Assembly (NCBI GenBank): GCA_038277395.1
Contig: CM076193.1
Span: 88,551,583 to 88,615,582, forward strand
DNA: 64,000 nucleotides
Reading direction: 5' to 3'
Source: Dryocosmus kuriphilus
Lineage: Eukaryota > Arthropoda > Insecta > Hymenoptera > Cynipidae
Shown piece by piece: positions 46,479 to 58,074 of this stretch. A program made the translations under genes and the position numbers. Below the pieces are notes generated by a model, which worked only from the letters and a program-made list of their open reading frames with translations, was not told the DNA's origin and ran no database searches. Positions within the stretch are counted from its first letter, which is position 1. Each line of letters opens with the position of its first letter.

Positions 46479-47501
46479 TAGTGCTGTAAAACAAATTCGA
46501 ATAGTTGGTGTATTCGAATATTCGAATTTTGAATACTATTCGAATTCGGATTTGATATTCGAAAGTTCAAATAATTCGGATAATTCGAATAATCTGAATT
46601 TTCGAATAACTCGAATATTCGATGCACATTTCATGTACTGGGGCTCGAGCTAATGTTCAGGTTAAGGTGAGACAGAAGTTGATTTTGATGGAGCCAGTGC
46701 CTGATGAGAATGAGGAGGATGGAGTGACCTCAGATGCCTTAACGGCCATGGACATTATGTTCGGAGGGTCTAACCAGGGGCAACGACGCTTCCGCTCAAT
46801 ATAAGAAATACATGCCTGAGCCCTAGATAGACAATGACCCCTATGTTTGGTGGAAGAATCATGAGGTTGTGTATCCAACAACTGCGAAATTAGCTCGGCA
46901 ATATCTGTCCATTCCTGCTACGTCAGCTACATCTGAGCGCACATTTTCCACAGCAGGCGATATAGATACGGCAAAGAGAAGCTGCCTTGCTCCTGAAAAT
47001 TTCAATGCCTTTGTTTTCCTTCACCAAAACAGATGTTGGTATGAGTAATGTTAGGTACTTATTTAAAGTACAATCTATTAACTTTTAATTTATTATATTA
47101 AACATTACTTTGGTGTGATTGACATATCTGTGACTGACTTGTAAATACTTACATGTATATTTCTTCAAAGTCCACATCAGTTAACATTTAATTTATTATT
47201 TGCAGTATTTTGATATGTATGACAAGGTGAATGGTGTGCTCTTTTTGGGCCAGTTAATAAAAATGCTGATTTGTCTTTATTTCGAAGTCATTCTATACAG
47301 TATAATTGTTCTATCATCAGCGGGCACGTTTTAAGGAGTAGGTAGCGGCAAACGCCCCCTCGCGCCTGTTACGTCTATGTATATTTTTGACATCCACAGG
47401 GTGTCCCTGAATAACTTTAGGGTAGTTAGGTGGTTATAACGGTAGAAGTTAGACATATGAAACCTAGGGTCGCAGACGCCTAGAAATGTTTTAGAGCACT
47501 A
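46479..47501 (+). mobile_element. hAT-like deletion derivative inserted in FB-A
   Basis: Ends TAGTGCTGTAAAAC (46479) and, on the minus strand, TAGTGCTCTAAAAC (47501) form 14-bp TIRs with one mismatch. The flanks GTAAAAAG and CGAAAAAG fit a degraded 8-bp target duplication. The interrupted FB-A sequence (GGCGTAAAAAGTAAGGACGA in the copy at 45510) resumes after it. An ATTCGAAT-rich subterminal tract follows the left end. Confidence 0.75.
46640..47048 (+). pseudogene. hAT transposase C-terminal dimerisation-domain remnant
   Basis: From 46836 to the stop at 47046-47048 one frame reads DPYVWWKNHEVVYPTTAKLA followed by RQYLSIPATSATSERTFSTA and ENFNAFVFLHQNRCW. This is the WW..N...P.LA.LA..YL.IPATS..SER.FSTAG signature of the hAT C-terminal dimerisation domain. 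The preceding acidic stretch (PVPDENEEDGVTSDALTAMD, from ~46680) is in another frame, so there is at least one shift. The N-terminal zinc finger and catalytic core are missing. It probably persists only as cargo of a non-autonomous element. Confidence 0.85.
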
Positions 47502-47994
47502 CGAAAAAGTAAGGACGAGTTCGTTAACTAGCGATTTTTGACCAACGGTTATGGTTTTATCCATCAAAAACGGTTTTTAGAAAATCAAACAATCCATATA
47601 TTCCGGATAAACTATGCGAAATACAAAAAAAAAAGTAGAGAGTGAAGTTGTTCATCTCAAAAAAATCTACAAATTTTGTATTAAACATTTTTTGATAAAA
47701 TGCACTCTTTTTGTTTTAATCGAGAAAACATAATTAAAAATAAAAAACTGTGGTTTCTTGCCAAAACATTCAAGATAGGAAAAAAATGATAATAAACAAA
47801 GTTGTACAACTCAAAAAGATCTACAAATTTTGTATTAAACATTTTTCGATACAATGCATGGTTTTTGTTTTAATCGAGAAAACATTATTAAAAATTAAAA
47901 ATTCAAATTTCCCACCAAGCTATGCAAGATGCGAAAAAAATGATAATGAACAAAGTTGTTCACCTCAAAAAGATCTACAAATTTGCTCTTTCTA
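47502..47994. mobile_element. FB-A copy, part 2
   Basis: Resumes with GAAAAAGTAAGGACGAGTTC, then tandem ~150-bp modules (AAAATGCACTCTTTTTG, AATCGAGAAAACATTATTAA), and stops at 47994 where a CCCGTGTAGAAAT terminus begins. Confidence 0.75.
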
Positions 47995-49252
47995 CCCGTG
48001 TAGAAATTTCCCTATCTTTCCCTATTTAAAGTGGGGCTCTAGTGTGGCGCGAACAGAAGTTCTAGTCTAGAAAGAACAAATTAGGGCCCTATCTAGTGCT
48101 AGTAAGCAATTTTTTACTTTGATAAGTCTATCTGTATCTAGTGGGGTCCTGACTAAAGAATCCCCGCTAACCTCACTTTTGTAATTATATAAGATTCGGC
48201 CGTTAGGCGGCGCGCAACATAACCTCTCTTTAGTAAAGTTCATGAGTGTGAGCCTTGTTGTCATGAGTCATGAGTGTCAGTCCTTTTTTAGACGTCATCA
48301 CTTTCGCTTCACTTTGATGGAAAGAAAAATGTGAGAAAAACCATTAAACGAATTTTTAGGGAGGCAAGAATGTGTTCATGCATGCAATTTAGGTAAGTTT
48401 ATTAGAAATTAAGCATTTATTTATGTATTAACTATACTCTTTCACGTTCTCTAAATAATGCATTAAAAATTTTTCAGCTATGGTTTCGAATTCCCACAGG
48501 AATCAAAGCGGCGAAGCAATAACACAAATGTATTTCCTATCTGAGCTAAAACATGTTTTGCCTAATACCAAGGACTGGGGATGGCGGAAGGAGATCTCGA
48601 GAACAAGGGAAAAATGTGCAAAAAGAACAGGGTTAAGGATATGTAATATTTATATTTTTCTTTACGAATTATTTAAAAATTAATAAAATGCAATATAAAC
48701 AAACATAATTTTATGTTTATTTCTAGGGATGTATTTGGGACGATATAAATAACCAAAATTCTAAAAAAATTTCAAAATTACCAACATTCTCAAAATTTTA
48801 GAAATTCTTGAAAATTTTTGGAAAATTTGATGTATAGCATTCAACAATTTTTTTCTTTTCCTACATTTACGCACACGTTTTCTTTTCCGCTCATCTGATT
48901 CCATATTTGCTTTAAAGTTTAAATTCTTGCTTAATAATTCAAACCTTTTTCAACGAACATGTCTGACTTGCTGCGTTACCTTTAAATATAAGTTAGATTG
49001 GGTACATTCGATATCAAACAGTTTTTCCACACATTTCCTTACAAGCTCCTGCTAGGGAAAACCTATACTGAAATTCAGTAAAGAAAACTAGATATGGACT
49101 CGACAGTGGGAGTCAAGCTACAACTAGTCCAGTTTTACAGACTAATTTCTAGGCGGGACTTGGTTATTTTTTCCCTTCTAGTTCTTCCCTACCTAAACCT
49201 GGTTAGTGGTTCACCAGAAATAGGGAAAACCCAGACCAATTTCTACTAGGGG
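47995..49252. mobile_element. Candidate 1.26-kb TIR element (CCCGTGTAGAAATTTCCC end)
   Basis: The left end CCCGTGTAGAAATTTCCCTA and right end, read on the minus strand, CCCCTAGTAGAAATTGGTCT share TAGAAATT and, further in, TTTCCCTATTT. A related terminus is at 2814. No clear target duplication is seen. The interior has a 67-codon frame (48480-48683, GEAITQMYFLSELKHVLPNT) after a CAG acceptor-like site, unassigned. Sequence 49253-49575 beyond it is AT-rich with nothing recognised. Confidence 0.45.
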
Positions 49253-49577
49253 AGAATATGCGAAAGCACTGATCAGATTTTTAAAAATAGGAAAACTAAT
49301 TCCCAAAAATTGTTGTTTTTAAAAAATTACTTTATCTTCATTTATCATTTGATTAGCGCTCTGATAAGACTTTAATATGACGTAAACATTATCAATTAAA
49401 AAACAAAAAATAAATAATACAATTTTGCGAATGTTAATATTGCACAATATATTTTAGGAGATGACGTGAACCTCAATATTAATTGCTTTACTATTGTTGC
49501 AATACTCTTTCCGTGTTACCTATTTCCTGTGCACGTGTATAATAGCTTGAGGAGGGCTACATAATTTTTCGTTCAAC

Positions 49578-50049
49578 CTTGCAGTTACAAGTTGGAGAAT
49601 TAATTTTCTTCGGTCTTGCAGCCAATATAAATGAAGAAATTAATAAGAAGAGGAGAATAATGTGTAAAGATGGTTTAATTATCCAAAAAACCTCGACTAA
49701 AAAGATCCATACAAATTTCGACGTTTCGACACACAATGCGGGTCATTATCAGGAAAAATTATTCACAATTTCTAGAAATCAGAAAAATACAAGGAAAAAA
49801 ACAATAGTGATAAAGTATAAAAAGGATATAATTTTGCTGTTGTTGAAAAAACAGTAAAAAACATACCTTAAGGAAACATTTTTCAAAAAGTCCAAAATAA
49901 GGTTTATAACCTCAAAGCAAAAAAATCGATGTATCGAAGTCAAAATGAACATTCATACGATAAAGACATACATTAAGTCTTGAGTACATTGTATAAAAAT
50001 TGCTTATATTCAGAGCATCAAATGGCTCTGAATAATTTTAACGTAGAGC
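49578..50049 (-). mobile_element. Penelope-like element 3' end, inverted copy
   Basis: Nearly complementary to 54952-55417: shared blocks include AATTTTAACGTAGAG, AGAGCATCAAATGGCTCTGA, CATACCTTAAGGAAACATTT and GTTACAAGTTGGAGAATT. It faces the plus-strand copy across the FB-A palindrome. The 92-codon plus frame 49579-49857 runs antisense to it. The sense counterpart follows the Penelope-like GIY-YIG frame, which identifies it as the element's 3' region. Confidence 0.7.
49720..49752 (-). ncRNA. Degenerate Penelope-type hammerhead motif (minus copy)
   Basis: Read on the minus strand: CTGATAATGACCCGCATTGT then GTGTCGAAACGTC. Stem II GACCCGC/GTGTGTC keeps six of seven pairs counting one G-U, and GAAAC is intact, but the CUGANGA core is disrupted. 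Penelope-like elements are known to carry short type I hammerheads. Confidence 0.5.
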
Positions 50050-50066
50050 TTCGATTCTAAAAATAA

Positions 50067-52708
50067 TTTAAAAAATCTGCCCGCTTCGCGGGCACATTCT
50101 CATCGCGCGCTTCGCGCGAAGTATGAGCGCGCCTGGGGCGCGCGTCTGTTGGCACTCGCGCTTCGCGCTCGACATTTGACTCGCGCTTCGCGCTCGATAC
50201 ATTATTCACCTCGCGCTACGCGCTCGGTGTTTATGGATCGTATAAACCTTTAAATTAAAAATTCCAAAAGAAATTATTTTACTTAAGGCTCTATCGCCCT
50301 TAAGGAATACATTCTCGTCATGACACTCGCGCTTCGCGCTCGATAATTACATTTTTTAAAACACATTGTAGATTGGTAAAGTTTTTTAGTGATTTTCCAA
50401 ATTTTCACAATAGAGGATTTCGATTCTTAAAAGTAAAACGATGAGTCTTAACGAATAAATTTTGTAGCTCTTTCCAAGGTGAACAATTCTGCTTGTTAAT
50501 ATTTTCTCATATCTTGCACAGTTTTGCTGAAAAGTGGTTTGCTTTTATATTTCATAACATATTTCACGAATAACTCAAAAACTACGCGTCTGATCAAAAA
50601 AATGATAAAGAACAAATTTGTAGACCTTTTTGAGGTGAACAACTTTGTTTATTATTATTTTTCCGTATCTTCCATAGTTTGGCGGGAAATTTGAAATTTT
50701 TCATTTTTAATAACGTTTTATCGATTAAAACAAAAACCGTGCATTTTATCAAAAAATGGTTAAAACAAAATTTGTAGCTCGTTTTAAATTGAACAACTTC
50801 GTTCTTTGCCACTTTTTTGTATGTTGAATATTGTGGCGGGAAACCAGAGTTTTTTTTTAGCGTTTTCTTGGTTAAAACAAAAACCGTTCATTTCATCAAA
50901 AAACTGTTAAGGCAAAAGTTGTAGATCTTTTTAAGCTGAACAATTTTACTCCCCTACATTTTTTTTGTATCTCTCACAGTTTAGCCGGAAAATGGATTTT
51001 TTTATTTTGTGAAAACGGTTTTTGATGGATAAAACCATAACCGTTGGTCAAAAGTGGCTGGTTAACGAACTCGTCCTTACTTTTTATGCTTTAAAGAAGT
51101 GTGCTAAAGAGCAACCCAATCCGATTAGTCCTTCGAAAGTTATCGTGTTCACAGACTACAACGACGACAACAACGACAGACAGACACCAACGTAAAACAT
51201 GTTTTTTCGGATTCAGGAGGTCATGAAACGTGGAGATTTCATGAAATCCGCGAAAGTCAGTTTTCACATAAAACTAATACCTTTTCATTGAGATGAGAAT
51301 GTAATAATAAAAAAATTGCATTTTTCAGCCAAACTGTGTAAAAAATGAAGAAATTTACGTTTTAGATATAAATTCATTGATTGGTGAGCGCGAGACAGGT
51401 GATGAGAATGCGCCTGAGTAGCAGGCAGATTTTTCAATAACTTTTAATAACTTTTTACATTCTCATCAGAGAAGGTATTAGATTTATGCAAAATTTGACT
51501 TTCGCGGATTTCATGAAATCTCCACGTTTTCAGACCTCCTGAATCCGAAAAAAAAAAAAAAAAAACGGTTTTTACGACCGTGTCTGTCTGTCTGTTGGCG
51601 TTGTCGTCGTTGTCGTTGTCGTCGTTGTCGTTGTCGTCGTTGTCGTCTGTTCCCACGATAACTTTCGAAGGACTAATCGGATTGGATTGCGCTTTGGCAC
51701 ACTACTTTAAGGTCCAAAGAGAAAGGACGAGTTCGTTAACCAGCGGTTTTTGACCAACGGTTATGGTTTTATCCATCAAAAACGGTTTTCACAAAATCAA
51801 GAAATCCATTTTCCGGCTAAACTATGAGAGATACAAAAAAAATGTGAGAAAGTAAAATTGTTCATCTTAAAAAAATCTACAAATTTTCTCTTAACCGTTT
51901 TTCGATAAAATGAACGGTTTATGATTTAATCAAGAAAACGCTATTAAAATTAAAAAACTCTGGTTTCCCGCCAAAATATTCAAGATACAAAAAAGTGTCA
52001 AAGAGCAAAGTTGTTCAATTTAAAACGATCTACAAATTTTGTTTTAACCATTTTTTGATAAAATGCACGGTTTTTGTTTTAATCGATAAAACGTTATTAA
52101 AAATGAAAAATGTCAAATTTCCCGCCAAATTATGGAAGATACGGAAAAATAATAATCAACAAAATTGTTCGCCTCAAAAAGGTCTACAAATTTGCTTTCT
52201 ATCATTTTTTTGATCAGATGCGTAGTTTTTGAGTTATTCGTGAAATATTGTATGAAATATAAAGCAAACCACTTTTCAGCAAAACTGTGCAAGATATGAG
52301 AAAATATTAACAATCAGAATTGTTCACCTTGGAAAGAGCTACAAAATTCATTGGTTAAGACTCATCGTTTTACTTTTAAGAATCGAAATCCTCTATTGTG
52401 AAAATTTCGAAAATCACTAAAAAACTTTACCAATCTACAATGCGTTTTAAAAAATGTAATTATCGAGCGCGAAGCGCGAGTGTCATGATGAGAATGTATT
52501 CCTTAAGGGCGATAGAGCCTTAAGTAAAATAATTTCTTTTGGAATTTTTAATTTAAAGGTTTATACCATCCAGAAACACCGAGCGTGTAGCGCGAGGTGA
52601 ATAATCTATCGAGCGCGAAGCGCGAGTGCCAACAGACGCGCGCCCTAGGCGCGCTCATACTTCGCGCGAAGCGCGCGACGAGAATGTGCCCGCGAAGCGG
52701 GCAGATTT
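50067..52708. mobile_element. FB-A: full 2.64-kb palindromic foldback element
   Basis: Outer ends are inverse copies: ATCTGCCCGCTTCGCGGGCA at 50073 and its complement ending near 52708. They are followed by GGCGCGCGTCTGTTGGCACT and three CGCGCTTCGCGCTCG blocks per arm. Each arm then has about five ~150-bp modules (CAAATTTGTAG...TGAACAA...CGGTTTTTGTTTTAATCG), then the central module with (GAC AAC)n or (GTT GTC)n triplets (51160-51190, 51598-51650). The centre is near 51400-51450. Frames such as 51444-51656 are repeats. Confidence 0.88.
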
Positions 52709-53693
52709 TTATTGACTGTATAGTAATGTATTTTTTGATTAAAAGAACGGTATTATACGTTTAATGAAGAAAGTATGGGTTGTATCAAAAAATGGTTTGA
52801 AGGCAATTTGTAGGTGCTTGGAAGGTGAATAATTCTGCTTCTTGATATTTTCACGTATCTCGCATACTTTTGCGGAAAAGTAGATTTTTTTATACGAATT
52901 AACATATTTCACGAATAACTCAAAAACTACGCGTCTGATCAAGAAAATGATGTGCAAATTTGTAGACCTTTTTGAGGTGAACAACTTTCTTTATTATTAT
53001 TTTTCCGTATCTTGCATAGTTTAGCGGGAAATTTGAAAACCTTGATTTTTAATAACGTTTTATCGATTAAAACAAAAACCGTGCATTTTATCAGAAAATG
53101 GTTTAAACAAAATTTGTAGATCTTTTTAAATTTAACAACTTTGTTCTTTACTATTTTTCTTTATCTTGAATATTTTGGCGGGAAACCAGAGTTTTTAAAT
53201 TTTAATAGCGTTTTCTTGATTAAAACAAAAACCCTTCATTTTATCAAAAAACGGTTAAGGCAAAAGTTGTAGATCTTTTTGAGCTGAACAATTTTACTAT
53301 CTTACATTTTTTTTGTATCTCTCATAGTTTAGCCGGAAAATGGATTTTTTTATTTTGTAAAAACAGTTTTTGATGGATAAAACCATAACCGTTGGTCAAA
53401 AGTGGCTGGTTAACGAACTCGTCCTTACTTTTTATGCTTTAAAGAAGTGTGCTAAAGCGCAACCCAATCCGGTTAGTCCTTCGAAAGTTATCGTGTTCAC
53501 AGACTACAACGACGACAACAACAACGACAACAACAACGACGACAACAACAACGACGACAACAACAGACAGACACCAACGTAAAACATGTTTTTTCGGATT
53601 CAGGAGGTCATGAAACGTGGAGATTTCATGAAATCCGCGAAAGTCAGTTTTCACATAAAACTAATACCTTCTCATTGAGATGAGACTGTAAAA
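52709..53693 (+). mobile_element. FB-A partial copy joined to the palindrome
   Basis: Continues with modules AACATATTTCACGAATAACT, CAAAAACCGTGCATTTTATC and the central module (53370-53690) including a (GACAACAACAAC)n tract at 53510-53572. It ends ATTGAGATGAGACTGTAAAA, where Penelope-like coding sequence begins. Confidence 0.8.
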
Positions 53694-54771
53694 ATATAAA
53701 TGTACCAAAAAGACACTCTCCTTAGCATCTCTGGATGTCGCATGCATGTTCGACAGTATACCTTTGGATTTGGCTTTGGATTGCATTGAAGAAAAATTAA
53801 ATCTAAATCGAAATTTAACAAAAATATCTAAAAATGAAATCCTAATAGCTACAACAATTTTCAATAACACTGTTTTTTCATTTAATAATAAATTTTATCA
53901 AAAAATTTCTGGTTTTCCAATGGACTCTCCATTTTCACCGATTGTTTACAATTTGGTTATAGATGATATGCGATTTATCTATTATTAAAACGGAGGATAA
54001 TAATCTTATTACTAATTGGTATAAAAAATCTACCAACTCCGGTAGATTTTTAAACTTTGAATCTCACCACATGTCTTGTCATAAAATTGGAGTAATTAAT
54101 GGATTGGTCGATCGTAATTTGAAATAATTGAGTGATAAAAAATTTTATAACGAAAATTTAACTTATATTCAAGAAATACTTCAGCTGAATAATTATCCTG
54201 TGGATTTTATAAAAAGTTTCATTAAAGAACGTATTCATGAAACGTATATTAGCTTTTCTATCAATAACAGAAAAAGTAATTGGTTAGCCTCTTTCAATAA
54301 AAATGATATCAAAGTCACTCTTCTTTACATCCAAGGCTTTTCTGGACAACTTCGAACTTCTTTAAGAAAATTTAACATAAATGTTTACTTTAAAAATAAC
54401 CACAGTCTAAATAATTTTATTTTTTAAATAAAGATTTTGATAAGATTGAAGATCTATAGGGTGTTGTATATTTAATTAAATGTCATCAATGTAACAAAGT
54501 GTATATCGGTGAGACTGGTCGTCGCGTCGTTTGAAAACCAGAGTCTCTGAACACGAAAGAGATTGTAGAATTGGAAATTTTAATACTGGTTTATCATAGC
54601 ATTCCTGTCAATTTGGGCACTCATTTGATTGATTTTGAATTTAAAAACATTAAAATTTTAGCTAGAGAAAACAATATTCATAAAAAACGGATTATAGAAT
54701 CCCTTTTTATTAATAAATTTCGCAATACATCAATTAATTTAAAAACAGAAACTATGAACATTATATAGCAT
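53694..54771 (+). pseudogene. Penelope-like element: reverse transcriptase and GIY-YIG endonuclease, decayed
   Basis: 5' truncated. The first block (~53704-53987) has RT motif A as SLDVACMFDSIPLDL and motif B as FYQKISGFPMDSPFSPIV (the usual MGSP is MDSP). Immediately after DDM the frame breaks and jumps to ITNWYKKSTNSGRFLNFESH, HKIGVINGLVDRN and the thumb segment FYNENLTYIQEILQLNNYPV. The part that should contain the YVDD motif C is absent, so catalysis is impossible. In another frame GVVYLIKCHQCNKVYIGETG (54460) is the GIY-YIG signature, followed by TRVSEHERDCRIGNF and HLIDFEFKNIKILARENNIH...RIIESLFINKF, ending at TAG 54766-54768. Stops and shifts divide the frame into at least four pieces. 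RT plus C-terminal GIY-YIG is diagnostic for Penelope-like elements. Confidence 0.9.
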
Positions 54772-55417
54772 TTATAATTGTATTTTACATCAACAATTTT
54801 TATATGGCTTTTTCAAACTCCCTTCACTTTGTCGCTCTATTCTCATTTGAGGTTATACCACTAACATGTGTTTCAATGTAACTCCGTTTTCACTTCAGTA
54901 CGTTCTTGTCCTCTGTCCATCACTTTTGTCGTCATATTTTTTCAAAAATGGGAACTCTACGTTAAAATTATTCAGAGCCATTTGATGCTCTGAATATAAG
55001 CAATTTTTATACAATTTACTCAAAACTTAATGTATGTACTTCATCATATGAATTTTCATTTTGACTTCGATATATCGATTTTGTTGCCTTGAGGTTATAA
55101 ACCTTATTTTAGACTTTTCTTGAAAAATGTTTCCTTAAGGTATGTTTTTTACTGCTTAAAAAAAAAATTTATATCCTTTTTATACATTATCACTATTGTT
55201 TTTTTCCTTGTATTTTTCTCATTTCTAGAAATTGTGAATAATTTTTCCTGATGAAAACCCGCATTGTGTGTCGAAACGCCGAAATTTATATGGATCTTTT
55301 TAGTCGAGGTTTTTTGGATCATTAAAGCATCTTTACACATTATTCTCCTCTTCTTATTAATTTCTTCATTTATATTGGCTGCAAGACCCGAGGAAAATTC
55401 TCCAACTTGTAACTACA
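54772..55417 (+). mobile_element. Penelope-like element 3' non-coding region
   Basis: Follows the GIY-YIG frame. 54952-55417 is the inverse of 49578-50049. It contains a hammerhead-like motif at 55248. Frames on either strand (55149-55340, 55264-55509) are incidental. Confidence 0.7.
55248..55280 (+). ncRNA. Degenerate Penelope-type hammerhead motif (plus copy)
   Basis: CTGATGA core (55248-55254), then AAACCCGCATTGTGTGTC as a weakened stem II, then GAAAC (55273-55277). The core is intact but the base of stem II is mismatched. It complements the partner at 49720, where stem II is better and the core worse. Confidence 0.55.
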
Positions 55418-57005
55418 CAGCCGAAGTAAAAATACTGTTATTTCTTCATCGAATAACTACTGTTTTCAATGGTACTGCTAACCCCGCTTATTGGCACCCC
55501 CGTCTCTAGTGCTTGGCACTGAACTCATCTAACCTCTCAATATTTCCTTCATTACGTTGAAACATTAATTAAAAACAAACTGTACATCTGAAAAATATTA
55601 AATAATATTTTTCTGAATAATTATAATTAGTATTTCATCATTTTCTTTTTGGTCAAGCCACTATCTTTGACAGCAGCTGTAAAGCTTTAGCCAGGTTTTC
55701 CTCAGTATTACTTTTTTCTTTCGTCAGACATTCTAATGGGCATGCCAATAAATGAAATTTGAAAAATCCCTTTTATAAATATGCCTAATTTTCTGTTTTA
55801 AATTAGTAAGATCAAGAAACAATTTCAAAATAGAATATTTTCCTCAAATTTCGTCAAAATAATTCGTCCACCGATGGAATATAAAAACGTACGTTTGCTA
55901 TTATAATAAATTCTGGCGTAAAATTTGAAATACTGTGCATTAATATTATTAAACAAAATATGCACGAAGATAATGAAATTCAAGTTACAAGTAAATAAAT
56001 TAATACCTACTTATACATATAAAGAATAATTTCATAAACGACACTAACAAAACTTGGTAGATTACGTTTGTCGTCATGTAAACGATAATTTTATAATATG
56101 AAATTATCGTTTACATGAATTACTTGTAAATATACCTAATAATGATTTTTGTCTTCCCAGCACTTACACTTATTTTCATGAAAAATACGCGAAATACTTC
56201 CCCTGTCAACACAAGATCTTGGGATTACATAACTTTGCTTTTTTCGTGTTTAACCCTTATGTCAATGGCAACTTTCATTTCATTTATCAATTTAAACTGG
56301 CGCCAAGCAGATTTTTTACATGATATTGTTCAAATATAACTATTATGCTAACGTTTGATGCATTTGTAAGCTCCCCTTGCCAGAATATTCCGCAATTCGC
56401 AAACGGAGGCGCTCCCGAAAAGCTTGTGTCGACTGCAACCAGCCGATCTGCAACGAACACTCCGTCAGAATTGTAAAGTGCCAACCATGCACTCAAAAGC
56501 AGTAGTTTTTTTTACTCATATAGATATTTGCTGTAATGATTGTTTAGCAATAGAACACAATAGACAAAAACATTGTAAAATTTTTATAAATGACTAGCAA
56601 ATTATAGAACTGATGTAATTACACATTTTTTGAAAATTCATGTTTACAAAAATTGGCATCTATAACAATAATTTTTAATTTTTCAGGTATTTTTATTAAT
56701 AAAAACAATTATTATCATTATATTCATTGTTATTGTTATCCACCTTAATCATTAGTAAATAAATAACCGGTATATTATGTAATATTTGAGGTAATATGAC
56801 TTTTTCGGTTAGTGGATACACGGGTATGCACTCGTGGGATTCATGTATACTATATTTACACTCGATTATTAAGTAGAAAAAAATTTCAAACATTTTTTAA
56901 ATGCATTTTCTGATAGAAAACACTATAAATAGCGAGGATTTGGATGACCAGAAAAAAAATTTTAGTCCAGCTTGAAATATTAAAAAATTCGTAACTCGGT
57001 GGATA
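55418..57005. other. No gene recognised apart from a short perfect hairpin
   Basis: AT-rich. The 65- and 69-codon frames at 56142-56339 (plus) and 56287-56496 (minus) have no recognisable family. Confidence 0.45.
56075..56117. repeat. Perfect 17-bp hairpin, 9-nt loop
   Basis: CATGTAAACGATAATTT (56075-56091) pairs perfectly with AAATTATCGTTTACATG (56101-56117). It may be a tiny palindrome scar or a structural site; no function assigned. Confidence 0.85.
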
Positions 57006-58074
57006 CACTGAGCGGAAGACCTATATTACCAACCTCAATTTTAGGATTTATCAATTTATTTATTGAATCATGGAACTTTTTTTGTAAATAAAACAACGGA
57101 CTGAAACTTTGGGAAATGCATGAGAAGACAATAAATTGCGTTTGTATTCTTTATTTGAGTAGGAATTTTGAAAGAAGTTTTTTTCGGCGAAATTAATACC
57201 TGAAAAATTTTGGAGCAGATTAGTCAATTCCCCAGAAATTTTTTGAATCATGGAACTTTTTTTATACATAATATATTGGCCTAAAACTTTCAGAGAAGCA
57301 AAAGTGGACATTAAACTGCGTTGGCATACTCGATTTAAGTTTAAATAATGTAAAAAGATTTGTAAAAAATAAATAAATTCCCAGGAATACCGACCGTGCT
57401 GTAGACCTCTTTCATAGAATTGTAATCAATCTGTCACATCTGTCATTTTTTAATGATTCTAACCTCAAAAAATACACTTAGATTTTTATGAATTATAGCT
57501 CCCACAATGGCACAGCGACGGGTTGCGGCAAGCCTCGATCGGGCCCACCGACACCTCGAATTTATTAGTTCGTTTCTTTACACTATATTTACCAAACTTA
57601 TTGTGTGTAATGTTTGTTAACGATGCTTGCCTAATTTTCTTCAAGCCGGAAGAGTCACTTACCTCAATACAGAGTTATACAGCACGGTCGGTATTCCTGA
57701 GAATTTACTTATTTATTACAAATCTTTTTACATTATTTACACTTAAATAGAGTACACAAATGCGGTTTATTGCCCCCTTTTGCTTCTCTGAAAATTTTAG
57801 GCCAATATATAATGTATACAAAAAGTTCCATGATTCAAAAAATTTCTGTAAACTTGACTAATCTGCCCCAAAATTTTTCCAGTTTTAATTTCGTCGAAGA
57901 AAACTTTTTTTTAAATTCCTACTCAAATAAAGTATACAAACGCAATTTATTGTCTTCTCATGCATTTCCCAAGGTTTCAGTTCGATGTTTTACTTAGAAA
58001 AGAGTTCCATGATTCAATAAATAAATTGATAAATCCTAAAATTGAGGTTGGTATTGTAGGTCTTCCGCTCAGTG
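57006..58074. mobile_element. 1.07-kb foldback MITE with ~400-bp arms
   Basis: Ends CACTGAGCGGAAGACCTA (57006) and TAGGTCTTCCGCTCAGTG (58074). The arms (57006-57403, 57680-58074) share TTGAATCATGGAAC twice each, CATGAGAAGACAATAAATTG and, innermost, CCGACCGTGCTGTA. The ~275-bp centre (57404-57679) is unique. A clear target duplication is not visible. Open frames in both arms (57060-57311 minus, 57770-57997 plus) are the same repeat read inversely. Confidence 0.85.

Noticed and set aside
46690..46700. CTGATGAGAATG as a hammerhead core
   Set aside because: Lies in the hAT coding remnant; no GAAA core or stems follow.
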